A DNA stretch of 64,000 bases from Microbacterium sediminis (GCF_004564075.1 NZ_CP038256.1:1488001-1552000); one strand, 5' to 3'. Counted from the stretch's first letter, positions 17,725 through 30,496 are shown. The notes: generated by a model from the letters alone, not told the origin. Program-made: numbers and translations.

Positions 17725-18765
17725 TCAGCGGCGCGCGGCGTCCTCGTCCAGCAGCCTCGTCAGGTACCGCGCCACGGCCCGTGCCGCGGACAGGTTGCTG
17801 GGATAGTCCATGCGGGTCGGCCCCATCAGCCCCACACGCGCCGTGCCGGTGCGCGTGTCGTAGTCGCTGGCCACGAGCGAGGCGTCGCCGAGGCCGAACG
17901 GCTCGTTCTCGCGGCCGATGCTCGCCGCCAGCCCCTGCTCGTCGGCCTCCATCTCGGTGAGCAGGCGCAGGAGCGTCACCTGCTCCTCGATCGCCTCCAG
18001 CAGCGGGTGGATGCTGCCGCGGAAGTCCTGCTCGCGCCGCGCGAGCGTGGCCGCGCCGGCCATCACGAGCCGGTTCTGCCGGAACTCCTCCAGCTCGTCG
18101 CCGATCACGCGCGCGAGCTCGCGCACCGCGCCGTCGAGCCGGTTGCCGGCCTCCGCCGCGGTGCCCAGCAGCGCCGCGACGCGCTCCGATCCCTCGCCCA
18201 CGGAGCGTCCGGTGACGAGCATCGACAGCTGCGCCCGCAGCAGCGCGACGTCGGCCTCCTCGAGGATCGCCGGCACCGTCGTGAGCCGCTGCGAGACGCG
18301 ACCGGTGTCGGTGACGAGGATGACGATCAGCCGCGACGGCTCGATCGCCACGAGCTCGAGATGCGTCACGTTGGCGCGCGCGAACGACGGGTACTGCACG
18401 AGCGCCACCTGGCCGGTGAGCTGCGTGAGCAGGCGCACCGTGCGGGTGAGGAGGTCGTCGAGGTCCTGCGGATCGGCGAGGAACGTCGAGATCGCCGCCC
18501 GCTGGGCCGAGGTGAGGGGCCGGATCTCGGCCAGATGGTCGACGAACACGCGGTAGCCCTTGTCGGTGGGCACGCGGCCCGACGACGTGTGCGGAGCCGT
18601 GATCAGCTCCTCGTCCTCGAGCATCGCCATGTCGTTGCGGATCGTCGCCGCCGAGACGTCGAAGGCGTGGCGCTCGACGATCGCCTTGCTGCCGACCGGC
18701 TCATGCGTGTCGACATAGTCCTGCACGATCGCACGGAGCACCTGCAGGCCTCGTTCCGTGACCAT
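17725..18765 (-). CDS. hrcA: Heat-inducible transcription repressor HrcA
   Basis: Represses chaperone operons by binding CIRCE; activity depends on GroEL. 346 aa with an N-terminal winged helix (VERHAFDVSAATIRNDMAMLEDEELI, ending in the wing TSSGRVPTDKGYR) and the GAF-like HrcA domain. ATG at 18765 with GGAGGGAG. A CIRCE element lies 13-39 bases upstream, so the gene is autoregulated. Confidence 0.95.
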   Translation of the reverse strand: MVTERGLQVLRAIVQDYVDTHEPVGSKAIVERHAFDVSAATIRNDMAMLEDEELITAPHTSSGRVPTDKGYRVFVDHLAEIRPLTSAQRAAISTFLADPQDLDDLLTRTVRLLTQLTGQVALVQYPSFARANVTHLELVAIEPSRLIVILVTDTGRVSQRLTTVPAILEEADVALLRAQLSMLVTGRSVGEGSERVAALLGTAAEAGNRLDGAVRELARVIGDELEEFRQNRLVMAGAATLARREQDFRGSIHPLLEAIEEQVTLLRLLTEMEADEQGLAASIGRENEPFGLGDASLVASDYDTRTGTARVGLMGPTRMDYPSNLSAARAVARYLTRLLDEDAARR

Positions 18766-18777
18766 GCGCGCTCCCTC

Positions 18778-18804
18778 CTGGCACTCGTCCCACTGGAGTG
18801 CCAA
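18778..18804 (-). promoter_or_regulatory. CIRCE operator of hrcA-dnaJ
   Basis: Inverted repeat TTGGCACTC-N9-GAGTGCCAG on the minus strand, against the consensus TTAGCACTC-N9-GAGTGCTAA. It directly follows and shares its edge with a TAGAAT -10 box (18804-18809), so HrcA binding would block initiation. Confidence 0.93.
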
Positions 18805-18809
18805 TTCTA
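18804..18809 (-). promoter_or_regulatory. -10 box of hrcA
   Basis: TAGAAT adjoining CIRCE. No good -35 match 17 bases upstream. Confidence 0.55.
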
Positions 18810-18861
18810 TCCTGCGGCGCCACCAATGGGTGGGAACCGACCATTCGGTCCCGGGTCCCCG

Positions 18862-19006
18862 CTCTCGACTCGCTTCGCTCGCTCGAGCCGTCTCCGCTCG
18901 CTTCGCTCGGTCGACGAGCCGTCGGGGTCACGGCTCGTCGACCGGAGGCGCGAAGCGCCGGAGCGGAGACGGGTCGAGCGGAGCCGCGCAGCGGCGAAGT
19001 CGAGAC
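18862..19006. repeat. Dispersed palindromic intergenic repeat (two inverted arms)
   Basis: Left arm 18862-18921 (ctctcgactcgcttcgctcg... ending cgacgagccg) and an imperfect inverted arm 18931-19006 (cggctcgtcgaccggag ... gtcgag). It fills the gap between the hrcA promoter and the end of hemW, and is related to 9057-9120 and 30517-30766. No gene or other signal is visible in it. Confidence 0.8.
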
Positions 19007-19019
19007 CAGGCCCACCCGC

Positions 19020-20240
19020 TCAGTCGGTCAGCGCCCGTACCACCGCGTCGGCGAGCAGTCGACCCTTGAGGGTGAGCACCACGCGCCCGCGGATCGCGGC
19101 GAGGCCCTCGATGAGGCCATCGGCGATGAGGCCGGCGACGGCCTCGCGTCGTCCGGGAGGAAGGTCGGCGATCGCGAGCCCCTCGCGGATGCGGCTCTCG
19201 AGCAGCACGCGCTCGAGAAGGCGCGCCTCGGCGTCGGGGCGCTCGCGGCCTGCGGCGGGCGACTCCCCCGCCGCGAGCCGCTGGGCGTAGGCCGCCGGGT
19301 GCTTCACGTTCCACCAGCGCAGGCCGGCGACGTGGCTGTGGGCGCCGGGCCCGAAGCCCCACCAGTCCTGCCCGCGCCAGTAGTTGAGGTTGTGGCGGGA
19401 GCGGTGCGCCGCTCCCCCGCGCGACCAGTTCGACACCTCGTACCAGCCGAACCCGGCCGCGGCCAGGCGCGCGTCGGCGAGCTCGTACATGTCGGCCTGG
19501 AGATCCCCGTCCGGCTCGGGCACCTCGCCGCGGGCGATCTGCCGGGCGAGCTTCGTGCCCTCCTCGATGATGAGCGCGTACGCCGAGATGTGGTCGGGCT
19601 CCAGGCCGAGGGCGGTCTCGAGCGAGGCCTCCCAGTCGGCCAGGCTCTCGCCCGGGGCGCCGTAGATGAGGTCGACCGAGACGTCCAGCCCGGCGGCGCG
19701 CGCCGCGGCCACGGCGGTGCCGACGTTGGCGGGCGTGTGCGTGCGATCCAGCGCGGCGAGCACGTGCGGCACCGACGACTGCATGCCGACCGACATGCGC
19801 GTGACGCCGGCGGCGGCCAGCTCGTCGGCCACCGCCGGGGTGACGGTGTCGGGGTTGGCCTCGACGGTGATCTCCGCCCCGGCCTCGAGGCCGAACGCGT
19901 CGCGCACCGCCGCGAGCATCCGCGCCAGGTCGCCGGCCGGCAGCAGCGTCGGGGTGCCGCCGCCGAAGAAGACGGTGGTCGCGGGGCGCGCGGCCCCGGC
20001 GTCCCCCAGCACGGTGCGGGCGAGCTCGACCTCGCGGATGAGCGTGTCGGCGTAGGTGTCCTGGCGCGCCCCGCGCAGCTCGGTGGCGGTGTACGTGTTG
20101 AAGTCGCAGTAGCCGCAGCGCACCCGGCAGAAGGGCACATGCAGGTACACGCCGAGATCGGCGGCGGGGTCGACAGCGAGGTCGGCCGGCAGGGCGCCGT
20201 CGGGCGGCGCGGGATCCCCGATCGGGAGGGCCGCGCCCAT
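19020..20240 (-). CDS. hemW: Radical SAM heme chaperone HemW
   Basis: Radical SAM protein once called coproporphyrinogen III oxidase-like, now known as a heme-inserting chaperone. 406 aa. The cluster motif CRVRCGYCDFN (~residues 39-49) is the HemW CxxxCxxC form, followed by FFGGGTPTLLP and the HemN C-terminal domain. It lacks the extra N-terminal Arg-containing motif of true HemN. Conserved between lepA and hrcA. Confidence 0.94.
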   Translation of the reverse strand: MGAALPIGDPAPPDGALPADLAVDPAADLGVYLHVPFCRVRCGYCDFNTYTATELRGARQDTYADTLIREVELARTVLGDAGAARPATTVFFGGGTPTLLPAGDLARMLAAVRDAFGLEAGAEITVEANPDTVTPAVADELAAAGVTRMSVGMQSSVPHVLAALDRTHTPANVGTAVAAARAAGLDVSVDLIYGAPGESLADWEASLETALGLEPDHISAYALIIEEGTKLARQIARGEVPEPDGDLQADMYELADARLAAAGFGWYEVSNWSRGGAAHRSRHNLNYWRGQDWWGFGPGAHSHVAGLRWWNVKHPAAYAQRLAAGESPAAGRERPDAEARLLERVLLESRIREGLAIADLPPGRREAVAGLIADGLIEGLAAIRGRVVLTLKGRLLADAVVRALTD

Positions 20241-20256
20241 CAGCTGCGCGCCCGCA

Positions 20257-20907
20257 TCAGGACGGCGTCGCGAACAGCGGCGAGATGGCCCGCAGGTAGC
20301 GGTCGAACAGCGCGCGACGACGGCGGCGCACGAGACCCGGGAACAGGCGGCCCAGCGGACGCGTGGGGCGATCGAAGGCGCGCACCGAGAACCAGACCTC
20401 GTCGTTGTCGCGCCACTCGATCATGAACGACTCCTCGCCGCTGACGACCGCGCCGCCCACGGTGCCGAGCGCGAAGCCGACCCGGCGCTTCTCCTCGACG
20501 ACGAAGATCACGCGGTACTCGCCGCCGGCGTGGTGGCCGCGCACGCGCCCCTGCAGCTTGACGGTCGCGCCCGCGCTCACGAGCGGCGTGCCCTCGGCGT
20601 CGAAGCGCTGCTCGCCCTCCATGCCGGCCGGGGCGATCGGGTTGCCCTCGCCGTCGAAGCTCACGCCCGTGTAGGCGGGGCCGGCGGCGGGCCGCACCTC
20701 GGCGACGCGAATGCTGGCGCCGCGCTGCGCGCCCCACGACAGCAGCTCCTCGGCCGCCGTGCGGAACCGCTCCTCGCCGCTGCCGATGCGCATCGACTCG
20801 ATCGCCGGCAGGCTCTTCTCCGGCGGGTACTGCAGCAGGTCGTCGGCCTGAGAGCCGCCGACGGCGGCGTAGTCGACGGTCTCGTCTCGGAACGTGCCCC
20901 GGCGCAT
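20257..20907 (-). CDS. DUF1990 family protein
   Basis: About 216 aa, matching the START/Bet-v-1-like DUF1990 fold common in actinobacteria and plants; biochemical role unknown. Recognised from the N-terminal YAAVGGSQADDLL and the C-terminal YRVIFVVEEKRRVGFALGTV...SGEESFMIEW region. ATG at 20907 is preferred over a GTG two codons upstream because a TAGGCT box ends exactly six bases before it, and that TAG is also the lepA stop codon. Confidence 0.8.
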   Translation of the reverse strand: MRRGTFRDETVDYAAVGGSQADDLLQYPPEKSLPAIESMRIGSGEERFRTAAEELLSWGAQRGASIRVAEVRPAAGPAYTGVSFDGEGNPIAPAGMEGEQRFDAEGTPLVSAGATVKLQGRVRGHHAGGEYRVIFVVEEKRRVGFALGTVGGAVVSGEESFMIEWRDNDEVWFSVRAFDRPTRPLGRLFPGLVRRRRRALFDRYLRAISPLFATPS

Positions 20908-20916
20908 CTGCACAGC

Positions 20917-22764
<1,848 letters not shown>

Positions 22765-22773
22765 GTCCGTCCG

Positions 22774-22779
22774 ATTCTA
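22774..22779 (-). promoter_or_regulatory. Candidate -10 box of lepA
   Basis: TAGAAT; predicts a 5' leader of only about two bases. Confidence 0.45.
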
Positions 22780-22889
22780 CGGTGCGCGACCTGTCCGCCC
22801 CTCCGCGGGTCGATCCGAGCAGATCGCTCAGACACGCCCGGGCTGCACCACTCACAATCAGCGGATTGCTTCATAACGATTGATCACGG

Positions 22890-22918
22890 TTTCCTCACGA
22901 AGTCCGGCTCCGTAACAT
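22890..22918 (+). promoter_or_regulatory. Candidate promoter of the peptide ABC operon
   Basis: TTTCCT (22890-22895) and TAACAT (22913-22918) with a 17-bp spacer, inside a locally AT-richer patch of the 268-bp lepA/ABC divergent region. This gives a leader of about 108 bases. The rest of the gap shows no gene. Confidence 0.4.
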
Positions 22919-23032
22919 CCCCGGAACATTCGGTGTGTGAGAGTGACCAACTATGGATGGGGGTCGTCCCCGGACGGCAGCGACGAAGAGCCCTCGACGC
23001 GTCCCCAGCATCACCCAACCCAAGGAGAAGGA

Positions 23033-24772
23033 ATGCGTCTGCGACGTATCTATGGCGGAGTGGCTGCTGCGGCCGCGCTCGGCCTGGCCCTCACGGCCTG
23101 CGCCCCCGCCGACAGCGGCGACAACGGCGGTGACGGCGAAGGCACCACCAGCCAGTCCATCGCGGTCACGGTCGGCCCGAACGACTTCATCAGCTACAAC
23201 GGCTTCACGCCCGAGTCGTACTCGACGTACAACTCGGCGATCGCCGACCAGCTGAAGGCCGGCTTCGCCTACTTCGGTCCCGACGGATCGATCGTCCCCA
23301 ACGAGGACCTCGGCTCGTTCGAGCTGGTCTCGGAGGACCCGATGGTCGTCGAGTTCACCATCAGCGATGACGCTGTGTGGTCGGACGGCACGCCCATCAC
23401 CGTCGCCGACGCGATCCTGGCCTGGGGCATCCAGAACCCGAACCTGACCTCGGGCGACGCCCCGCTGTTCAACTCGGTCTCGCAGGACCTCGGCGACACG
23501 ATCCCCGCCGGCCCGCAGGGCGACCCGACGGGCAAGACCTTCACGGTCGAGTTCGCCGCGCCGGACCCCGACTGGCAGATCCAGACCTACATCCTCGACC
23601 CGGCGCACGTCGTGGCCGAGCAGGCCGGGATGACCGTCGAGGAGCTCTCCGAGGCGATCCTCTCGGGCGACACCAAGGCACTGGCCCCGGCCGCCGAGTT
23701 CTGGAACAACGGCTGGATGACGGAGCCGGGCACGCTGCCCGACGCCGAGCTCATCCCCTCGTCGGGTCCCTACATCCTCGACTCGTGGAGCGCCACGCAG
23801 TCGGTGACGCTGAAGGCCAACCCGGAGTACTACGGCGAGCAGCTGGCGCCGCAGAACGACGAGATCGTCTTCCGCTTCATCGCGCAGGACGCGATGCCGC
23901 AGGCGCTCGAGAACGGTGACGTCGACGTCATCTCCCCGCAGCCGACGGTCGACACGATCGCCCAGCTCGAGGAGATCGGCGACGCCGCGACCATCCACAC
24001 GGGACCGACGCTCACGTGGGAGCACCTCGACTTCAACTTCGTCGAGGGCTCGCTGTTCGCCGACAACCTGGAGCTGCGCAAGGCCTTCGCCATGTGCGTC
24101 CCGCGCCAGCAGATCGTCGACAACCTCATCAAGCCGCTGGACCCCGAGGCCGAGGTCATGAACGCCCGCGAGGTGTTCCCCTTCCAGGAGACCTATGACG
24201 AGGTCGTCAGCGAGTCCTACGCGGGCCAGTACGACGAGGTCGACATCGAGGGCGCGAAGGCGATCGTCGAGGCGGAGGGTGCCACGGGCGCCGAGGTCCG
24301 CATCGGCTACTCGGCTCCGAACCCCCGCCGCACCGACGAGGTCGCCATGATCAAGTCGTCGTGCGACCAGGCCGGCTTCAACATCGTCGACGCGGGCAAC
24401 GAGGACTTCTTCGCCCCGGGCGGCACGCAGGAGCGCGGTGACTACGAGGTCGCGCTGTTCGCGTGGGCCGGTTCGGGCCAGATCACCTCTGGTCAGAACA
24501 TCTACGCCACCGGCAAGCCGCAGAACTACGGTCAGTACTCGAACCCCGAGGTCGACGCCGCGTACGAGACCCTCGTCTCGTCGCTCGACACCGAGGTGCA
24601 CCTCGAGCAGACCAAGGTGATCGAGAAGCTCCTGTGGGACACGCTGTACGGCATCCCGGTCTTCGCCCACCCCGGCGTGGACGCCTCCGCCTCGGACATC
24701 GAGGGCGTTGAGCGCACCACGACGCAGAGCGGAATCAGCTGGAACGCGTACAACTGGCACCGCGCAGAGTAA
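23033..24772 (+). CDS. Peptide ABC transporter substrate-binding lipoprotein (family 5)
   Basis: Extracytoplasmic solute-binding protein of the DppA/OppA family, anchored as a lipoprotein. 579 aa: signal peptide with n-region MRLRR and lipobox ALTAC (Cys ~ residue 23), then an acidic linker and the family 5 fold (DDAVWSDGTPITVADAILAW is the usual signature region, ~120-140). ATG at 23033 with AAGGAGAAGG. First gene of a four-gene importer operon. Substrate inferred as di/oligopeptide; nickel or other oligomers cannot be excluded. Confidence 0.93.
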   Translation: MRLRRIYGGVAAAAALGLALTACAPADSGDNGGDGEGTTSQSIAVTVGPNDFISYNGFTPESYSTYNSAIADQLKAGFAYFGPDGSIVPNEDLGSFELVSEDPMVVEFTISDDAVWSDGTPITVADAILAWGIQNPNLTSGDAPLFNSVSQDLGDTIPAGPQGDPTGKTFTVEFAAPDPDWQIQTYILDPAHVVAEQAGMTVEELSEAILSGDTKALAPAAEFWNNGWMTEPGTLPDAELIPSSGPYILDSWSATQSVTLKANPEYYGEQLAPQNDEIVFRFIAQDAMPQALENGDVDVISPQPTVDTIAQLEEIGDAATIHTGPTLTWEHLDFNFVEGSLFADNLELRKAFAMCVPRQQIVDNLIKPLDPEAEVMNAREVFPFQETYDEVVSESYAGQYDEVDIEGAKAIVEAEGATGAEVRIGYSAPNPRRTDEVAMIKSSCDQAGFNIVDAGNEDFFAPGGTQERGDYEVALFAWAGSGQITSGQNIYATGKPQNYGQYSNPEVDAAYETLVSSLDTEVHLEQTKVIEKLLWDTLYGIPVFAHPGVDASASDIEGVERTTTQSGISWNAYNWHRAE

Positions 24773-24795
24773 TCTGCGAGCCTGAATCACCGGCG

Positions 24796-24828
24796 GTGTG
24801 GCCCGGCTCTCTCTGAGCCGGGCCACAC
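24796..24828 (+). promoter_or_regulatory. Intra-operon hairpin between binding protein and permease genes
   Basis: Perfect 14-bp stem (GTGTGGCCCGGCTC at 24796-24809 with GAGCCGGGCCACAC at 24815-24828) and a 5-nt loop TCTCT, with no T-run after it. Such hairpins protect or terminate the upstream message so that the binding protein is made in excess over the permeases. Function inferred. Confidence 0.75.
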
Positions 24829-24891
24829 TCCCGTGAAGGCCACCGATATGTCGCGTCTGCGACAGGCCGACGACCAAGGAACCCTCATCTC

Positions 24892-26412
24892 GTGCTCATC
24901 TTCATCCTCAGGCGCCTCGCCGCGGCCGTAGGCATCCTGCTGGCCTCGTCGGTGCTCATGTACGTCCTCGCGATCAACTCCGGCGATCCCCTCGCCGATC
25001 TGCGCGAGAGCAACGCGGAGAACCGCGAGCTGCTCATCCAGCAGCGCATCGAGTACATGAACCTCGACATGCCCTGGTACCAGCGGTACTTCACCTGGCT
25101 CACCGGCGTCGGCAAGTGCGTCGTCGGCGCCTGCGACCTCGGCCTCAACCGGAGCGGCCAGGACGTCGCCGCGCTGCTCGGCCAGGCCGCCAGCTCCACG
25201 CTGCAGCTCGTCTTCCTCGCCACGATCATCGCCCTCGTCGTGGGCATCGCGATCGGTGTGCTGACCGCCGTGCGTCAGTACTCGGGCCTGGACTACGGCG
25301 TCACCTTCCTGACCTTCCTCTTCTTCTCGCTGCCCGTGTTCTGGGCCGCCGTGCTCTTCAAGGAGTACCTGGCGATCGGCTACAACGACTGGCTGCGCGA
25401 TCCGCAGTTCACGCCGATCGAGATCGCGATCATCGCGATCGTCGCGGGCCTGCTCATGCAGATCTTCCTGGGCGGCTCGCTCAGGCGCCGGCTGATCACC
25501 TTCGCCATCACCGCGGCCTTCTTCGCGATCGCGATCCCGACGCTCCTGGCGCTGAACTTCTTCCGCCAGCCGCAGCTCGGGCCGGTCGGGGTGGCCGTGC
25601 TCACCATCGCCGCGGCGCTGACGATCGTGATCCTCAGCGTCGGCCTGCAGAACCGCAAGGTGCTCTATCCGGTGCTCATCACGGCCGGCATCGTGATCGT
25701 GATGCAGTTCGCCCTGATCAACGTGTTCATCTACTACATGAACTGGTGGATCGTCATCGGCGGGCTCGTCCTCGCCGTCGCGGTGCCGTGGGTGATCGCG
25801 CACTACATGGGCGGTCGCTACCGCAACGTCGCCATCGGCGCGAGCGTCGCGACCGGCGTGATCGGCGCGGGGCTGACGGTGCTGGACCACCTCTTCCGCA
25901 CGTGGCCGAGCTTCCTCGACAAGAAGCCGCGCCCCATCTCGACGATCGGCTCGCACACGCCGAACTTCACGGGCGACTTCTGGCAGGTCTTCCTCGACCA
26001 CGCCACGCAGCTGCTGCTGCCGACGCTCGTGCTCACGGTGATCTCGCTGGCCAGCTACAGCCGCTACACGCGCAGCTCGATGCTCGAGGTGAATCGTCAG
26101 GACTTCATCCGCACCGCGCGCGCCAAGGGCGCCCCGGAGCGCATCGTGATCTTCCGTCACGCGCTGCGCAACGCCCTCATCCCCATCGCCACGATCGCCG
26201 CGTTCGACTTCGCGGGCCTCATCGGCGGCGCCGTCATCACCGAGCGCGTGTTCGGCTGGACCGGCATGGGCGCGATGTTCAGCACGGGGCTCGAGCAGGT
26301 CGACCCCGCGCCGGTCATGGCGTTCTTCCTGGTGACCGGCCTGGCCGCGATCGTCTTCAACATGCTGGCGGACATCTTCTACGCCGTCCTGGACCCGAGG
26401 ATCCGAGTATGA
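24892..26412 (+). CDS. Peptide ABC transporter permease (DppB-like, enlarged)
   Basis: Inner-membrane permease of the DppB/OppB family. 506 aa against the usual 310-340. The N-terminal helix (LIFILRRLAAAVGILL) and first core segment are normal. Residues ~160-340 form an extra block of hydrophobic helices absent from standard DppB. The C-terminal core then resumes with the EAA loop (YTRSSMLEVNRQDFIRTARAKG) and FDFAGLIGGAVITERVFGW. GTG start at 24892, with AAGGAACC upstream. Overlaps the next permease by ATGA. The same enlarged form may be common in Microbacteriaceae; I cannot check. Confidence 0.9.
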   Translation: MLIFILRRLAAAVGILLASSVLMYVLAINSGDPLADLRESNAENRELLIQQRIEYMNLDMPWYQRYFTWLTGVGKCVVGACDLGLNRSGQDVAALLGQAASSTLQLVFLATIIALVVGIAIGVLTAVRQYSGLDYGVTFLTFLFFSLPVFWAAVLFKEYLAIGYNDWLRDPQFTPIEIAIIAIVAGLLMQIFLGGSLRRRLITFAITAAFFAIAIPTLLALNFFRQPQLGPVGVAVLTIAAALTIVILSVGLQNRKVLYPVLITAGIVIVMQFALINVFIYYMNWWIVIGGLVLAVAVPWVIAHYMGGRYRNVAIGASVATGVIGAGLTVLDHLFRTWPSFLDKKPRPISTIGSHTPNFTGDFWQVFLDHATQLLLPTLVLTVISLASYSRYTRSSMLEVNRQDFIRTARAKGAPERIVIFRHALRNALIPIATIAAFDFAGLIGGAVITERVFGWTGMGAMFSTGLEQVDPAPVMAFFLVTGLAAIVFNMLADIFYAVLDPRIRV

Positions 26413-27580
26413 GCACCACCGACAGCCACAACTCCGCCCCGGTCACGTCGACCGACATCTACGACCTCGCCGAGGCCGAGGACGCGGCGCTTCTCAAGAA
26501 GAGCGCCAAGCCGCTCTCGCAGGGCCAGCTCGTCCGGCGCCGCTTCTTCCGCCACAAGGCGGCGATGATCTCGCTCGTCGCGATCATCATCATCGTCGGC
26601 GTCTCGTTCAGCTCCATGGGCTTCCTCGGGATCCCCGGCTGGTGGGACAAGAGCTACACGCAGGCCGGCACCGTCGTCAACGGCGGGGCGCCGACCCTCA
26701 GCCTCATCCCGACCTGGCTCGGCGGCGAGGGCATCCACCTCGGCGAGCACCCGTTCGGCCAGGAGAGCACGGGCAAGGACTACTTCGCCCTCGTCATGGT
26801 CGGCACGCAGCGCTCGATCATCATGGGCCTCGTGGTCGGCATCATCTCGACCTTCATCGGCTCGGTGGTGGGCGCCGTCTCCGGGTACTTCCGCGGCCGC
26901 ACCGACTCGGTGCTCATGCGCATCACCGACGTCGTCATCGTGATCCCGCTGCTGGCCATCGCGGCCGCGCTGGGCCAGATCGCCGGCAACATCGGCAGCT
27001 CGGTGTTCCTGCTCGCGCTCATGATCGGCCTCATCTCGTGGACGGGACTGGCGCGCCTCGTCCGCGGCGAGATCCTCTCGCTGCGCGAGCGCGAGTTCGT
27101 CGCCGCCGCCCAGTCGATGGGCGCCGGCGCGGGCCGGATCATCTTCCAGCACCTCATGCCCAACACGGTCGGCGTCATCATCGTCAACGCCACGTTCGCG
27201 ATCGCCAGCGCCATCCTCCTCGAGAGCTCGCTGTCGTTCCTGGGCTTCGGCGTGCGCCCGCCCGAGACCTCGCTGGGTCTGCTCATCAACCAGTACCAGG
27301 GTGCGTTCACCAACCGCCCGTGGCTGTTCTGGTGGCCCGGTGGACTGATCGTGGCGTTCGCCCTCGCGGTGAACTTCCTCGGCGACGGCCTGCGCGACGC
27401 GTTCGACCCGCGTCAGAGCGGCCGCATCCGCCGCGCCGGGCTGTTCGACTGGTCGGGGCGCAACAAGCAGGCGCCCGCCGCGGCGATCGTGCCGCCGCAG
27501 GTGGAGATCCAGCCGGGCCCCAGCAACCCCGACGCCGCCGACACCGAGGGCGGATACGACATGGACAAGGGAGGCCGCGC

Positions 27581-27584
<4 letters not shown>
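26409..27584 (+). CDS. Peptide ABC transporter permease (DppC-like)
   Basis: Partner permease of the DppC/OppC family, 391 aa. Cytoplasmic N-terminal ~50 residues (LVRRRFFRHKAAMISL), one helix, a ~75-residue external loop containing HPFGQESTGKDYFALVM (the family's 'GTDxxGRD' region), then the core with EAA loop LREREFVAAAQSMGAG and SLSFLGFGVRPP. An extra ~45-residue hydrophilic tail follows. ATGA overlaps with both neighbours. Confidence 0.93.
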
Positions 27585-29254
<1,670 letters not shown>

Positions 29255-29257
29255 GAT

Positions 29258-29292
29258 CGATGCCCCGCCGGCCCCGCTCCGGCGGGGCATCG
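29258..29292 (+). terminator. Terminator of the peptide ABC operon
   Basis: 14-bp stem (cgatgccccgccgg with ccggcggggcatcg) and a 7-nt loop, starting four bases after the ATPase stop. Confidence 0.85.
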
Positions 29293-29314
29293 TCCGAAAG
29301 GGGGTGACGCGCCC

Positions 29315-30070
29315 GTGCCGGCCCAGGTCGTGCTCGTCCACGGCATCCGCACGTCCGCCACGATGTGGCGCGCCCAGGTGTCGCACCTGCAGGAGCGCGG
29401 GGTCGACGTGCACGCGATCGATCTTCCCGGCCACGGCTCCCGCATCGACGAGCGATGGTCGCTGGAGGAGGCGATCGGATCGATCGATCGGGCCGTGACG
29501 GCCGCCGCCGAGAAGGGCCCGGTCGTCCTCGCGGGCCACTCGCTCGGCGGGATCCTCTCGACCGCATACGTGGGCCGGCCGGGGGCGGCGCCGCCCGTTG
29601 CCGCGTTCGTGGCGTTCTCGTGCACGGCGCTCCCCCGCGGCGCCACGCTGAGCGCCTACCGCTTCGTCACGCGCAGCTTCAATCGCCTGCCGCGCAACGG
29701 CCGCTGGTTCGTGGAGCGCGCCCTCGACGCGCAGCTGCCGTTGGAGACGCGGTACGACTTCGGCGCGGGCGGCTACTCGCTCACGCAGGAGGACATCGCG
29801 CTCGGGTCGCTGCGCGATCTGGACATGGTGAGGGCCCTCACGCGCCTGCAGCGGCGGTCGATGCCGGTGTGGTTCGTCAACGGCGAGTGGGATCAGCTGC
29901 GCGTCAACGAGCGGCTGTTCACCCGGCTTGTGCCGCGTGCCGAGCTGATCCTCGTGCGCCGCTCCACCCATCTGGTCACGGTGATGCGCCCGCGGGTGGC
30001 GAATGCCGCGATCGATCTCGCCCTCGCCTCGGCCTCCGCGTCGGCCGCCGGATCGGACGGCACAGGATGA
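29315..30070 (+). CDS. Alpha/beta hydrolase
   Basis: 251 aa with the alpha/beta hydrolase fold: [12 protein letters not shown] (oxyanion loop), nucleophile elbow GHSLGG (Ser ~72), acidic residue in NGEWDQLR (~195) and a final His in STHLV (~220). No signal peptide. Resembles esterase/MenH-like hydrolases; the substrate is not predictable. GTG start at 29315 after AAAGGGGGTGA. It sits between the ABC terminator and the rpsT promoter, so it is likely a single-gene unit. Confidence 0.85.
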   Translation: MPAQVVLVHGIRTSATMWRAQVSHLQERGVDVHAIDLPGHGSRIDERWSLEEAIGSIDRAVTAAAEKGPVVLAGHSLGGILSTAYVGRPGAAPPVAAFVAFSCTALPRGATLSAYRFVTRSFNRLPRNGRWFVERALDAQLPLETRYDFGAGGYSLTQEDIALGSLRDLDMVRALTRLQRRSMPVWFVNGEWDQLRVNERLFTRLVPRAELILVRRSTHLVTVMRPRVANAAIDLALASASASAAGSDGTG

Positions 30071-30075
30071 CCTGC

Positions 30076-30081
30076 TAAGAT
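30076..30081 (+). promoter_or_regulatory. Candidate -10 box of rpsT
   Basis: TAAGAT, six bases after the hydrolase stop. It gives an rpsT leader of about 100 bases. Confidence 0.5.
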
Positions 30082-30086
30082 CGATC

Positions 30087-30122
30087 CTTGGCTTGCGTGT
30101 GGGGCCACCCACACATGCCGAG
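30087..30122 (+). promoter_or_regulatory. Structured 5' leader of rpsT
   Basis: Hairpin: CTTGGC/GCCGAG outer pairs (30087-30092 with 30117-30122), a small internal loop, then GTGTGGG/CCCACAC (30097-30103 with 30108-30114). It begins right at the predicted transcript start. Other bacteria autoregulate S20 at the leader; whether this one binds S20 is unknown. Confidence 0.4.
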
Positions 30123-30188
30123 CGACAGCCCTCTTCCTGGCGCGCGGCGACATCCGATTCCCACCTGAAACGAAAGTCCTACGACACA

Positions 30189-30449
30189 GTGGCAAACATC
30201 AAGTCGCAGATCAAGCGCAACAAGACCAACGAGAAGGCCCGCGAGCGCAACAAGGCGGTCAAGACCGAGCTGAAGTCGCTCGTCCGCAAGACGCGTGAGG
30301 CCATCGCCGCCGGCGAGAAGGAGGCGGCGACCGCCGCTCTCGCGAAGGCGTCGAAGAAGCTCGACAAGGCCGTCAGCAAGGGCGTCATCCACAAGAACCA
30401 GGCGGCGAACCGCAAGTCGGCCATCGCCAAGCAGGTCGCGGCGCTCTGA
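30189..30449 (+). CDS. rpsT: 30S ribosomal protein S20
   Basis: 86-aa, Lys/Arg-rich three-helix protein binding 16S r[14 protein letters not shown] at the start and [13 protein letters not shown] near the end are diagnostic. GTG start at 30189 with GAAAG upstream. Monocistronic, with its own promoter and terminator. Confidence 0.97.
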   Translation: MANIKSQIKRNKTNEKARERNKAVKTELKSLVRKTREAIAAGEKEAATAALAKASKKLDKAVSKGVIHKNQAANRKSAIAKQVAAL

Positions 30450-30465
30450 GCCGAGTCCTTCGCTG

Positions 30466-30496
30466 AAGGCCCGTCCCGTTCCGGGGCGGGCCTTTT
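30466..30496 (+). terminator. rpsT terminator
   Basis: 12-bp stem (AAGGCCCGTCCC with GGGGCGGGCCTT), a 5-nt loop and a TTTT run: a classical intrinsic terminator. Confidence 0.92.

Noticed and set aside
24787..26160. Long minus-strand frame antisense to the DppB-like permease
   Set aside because: Strings of charged residues mirror the hydrophobic helices of the permease. No start context or domain.
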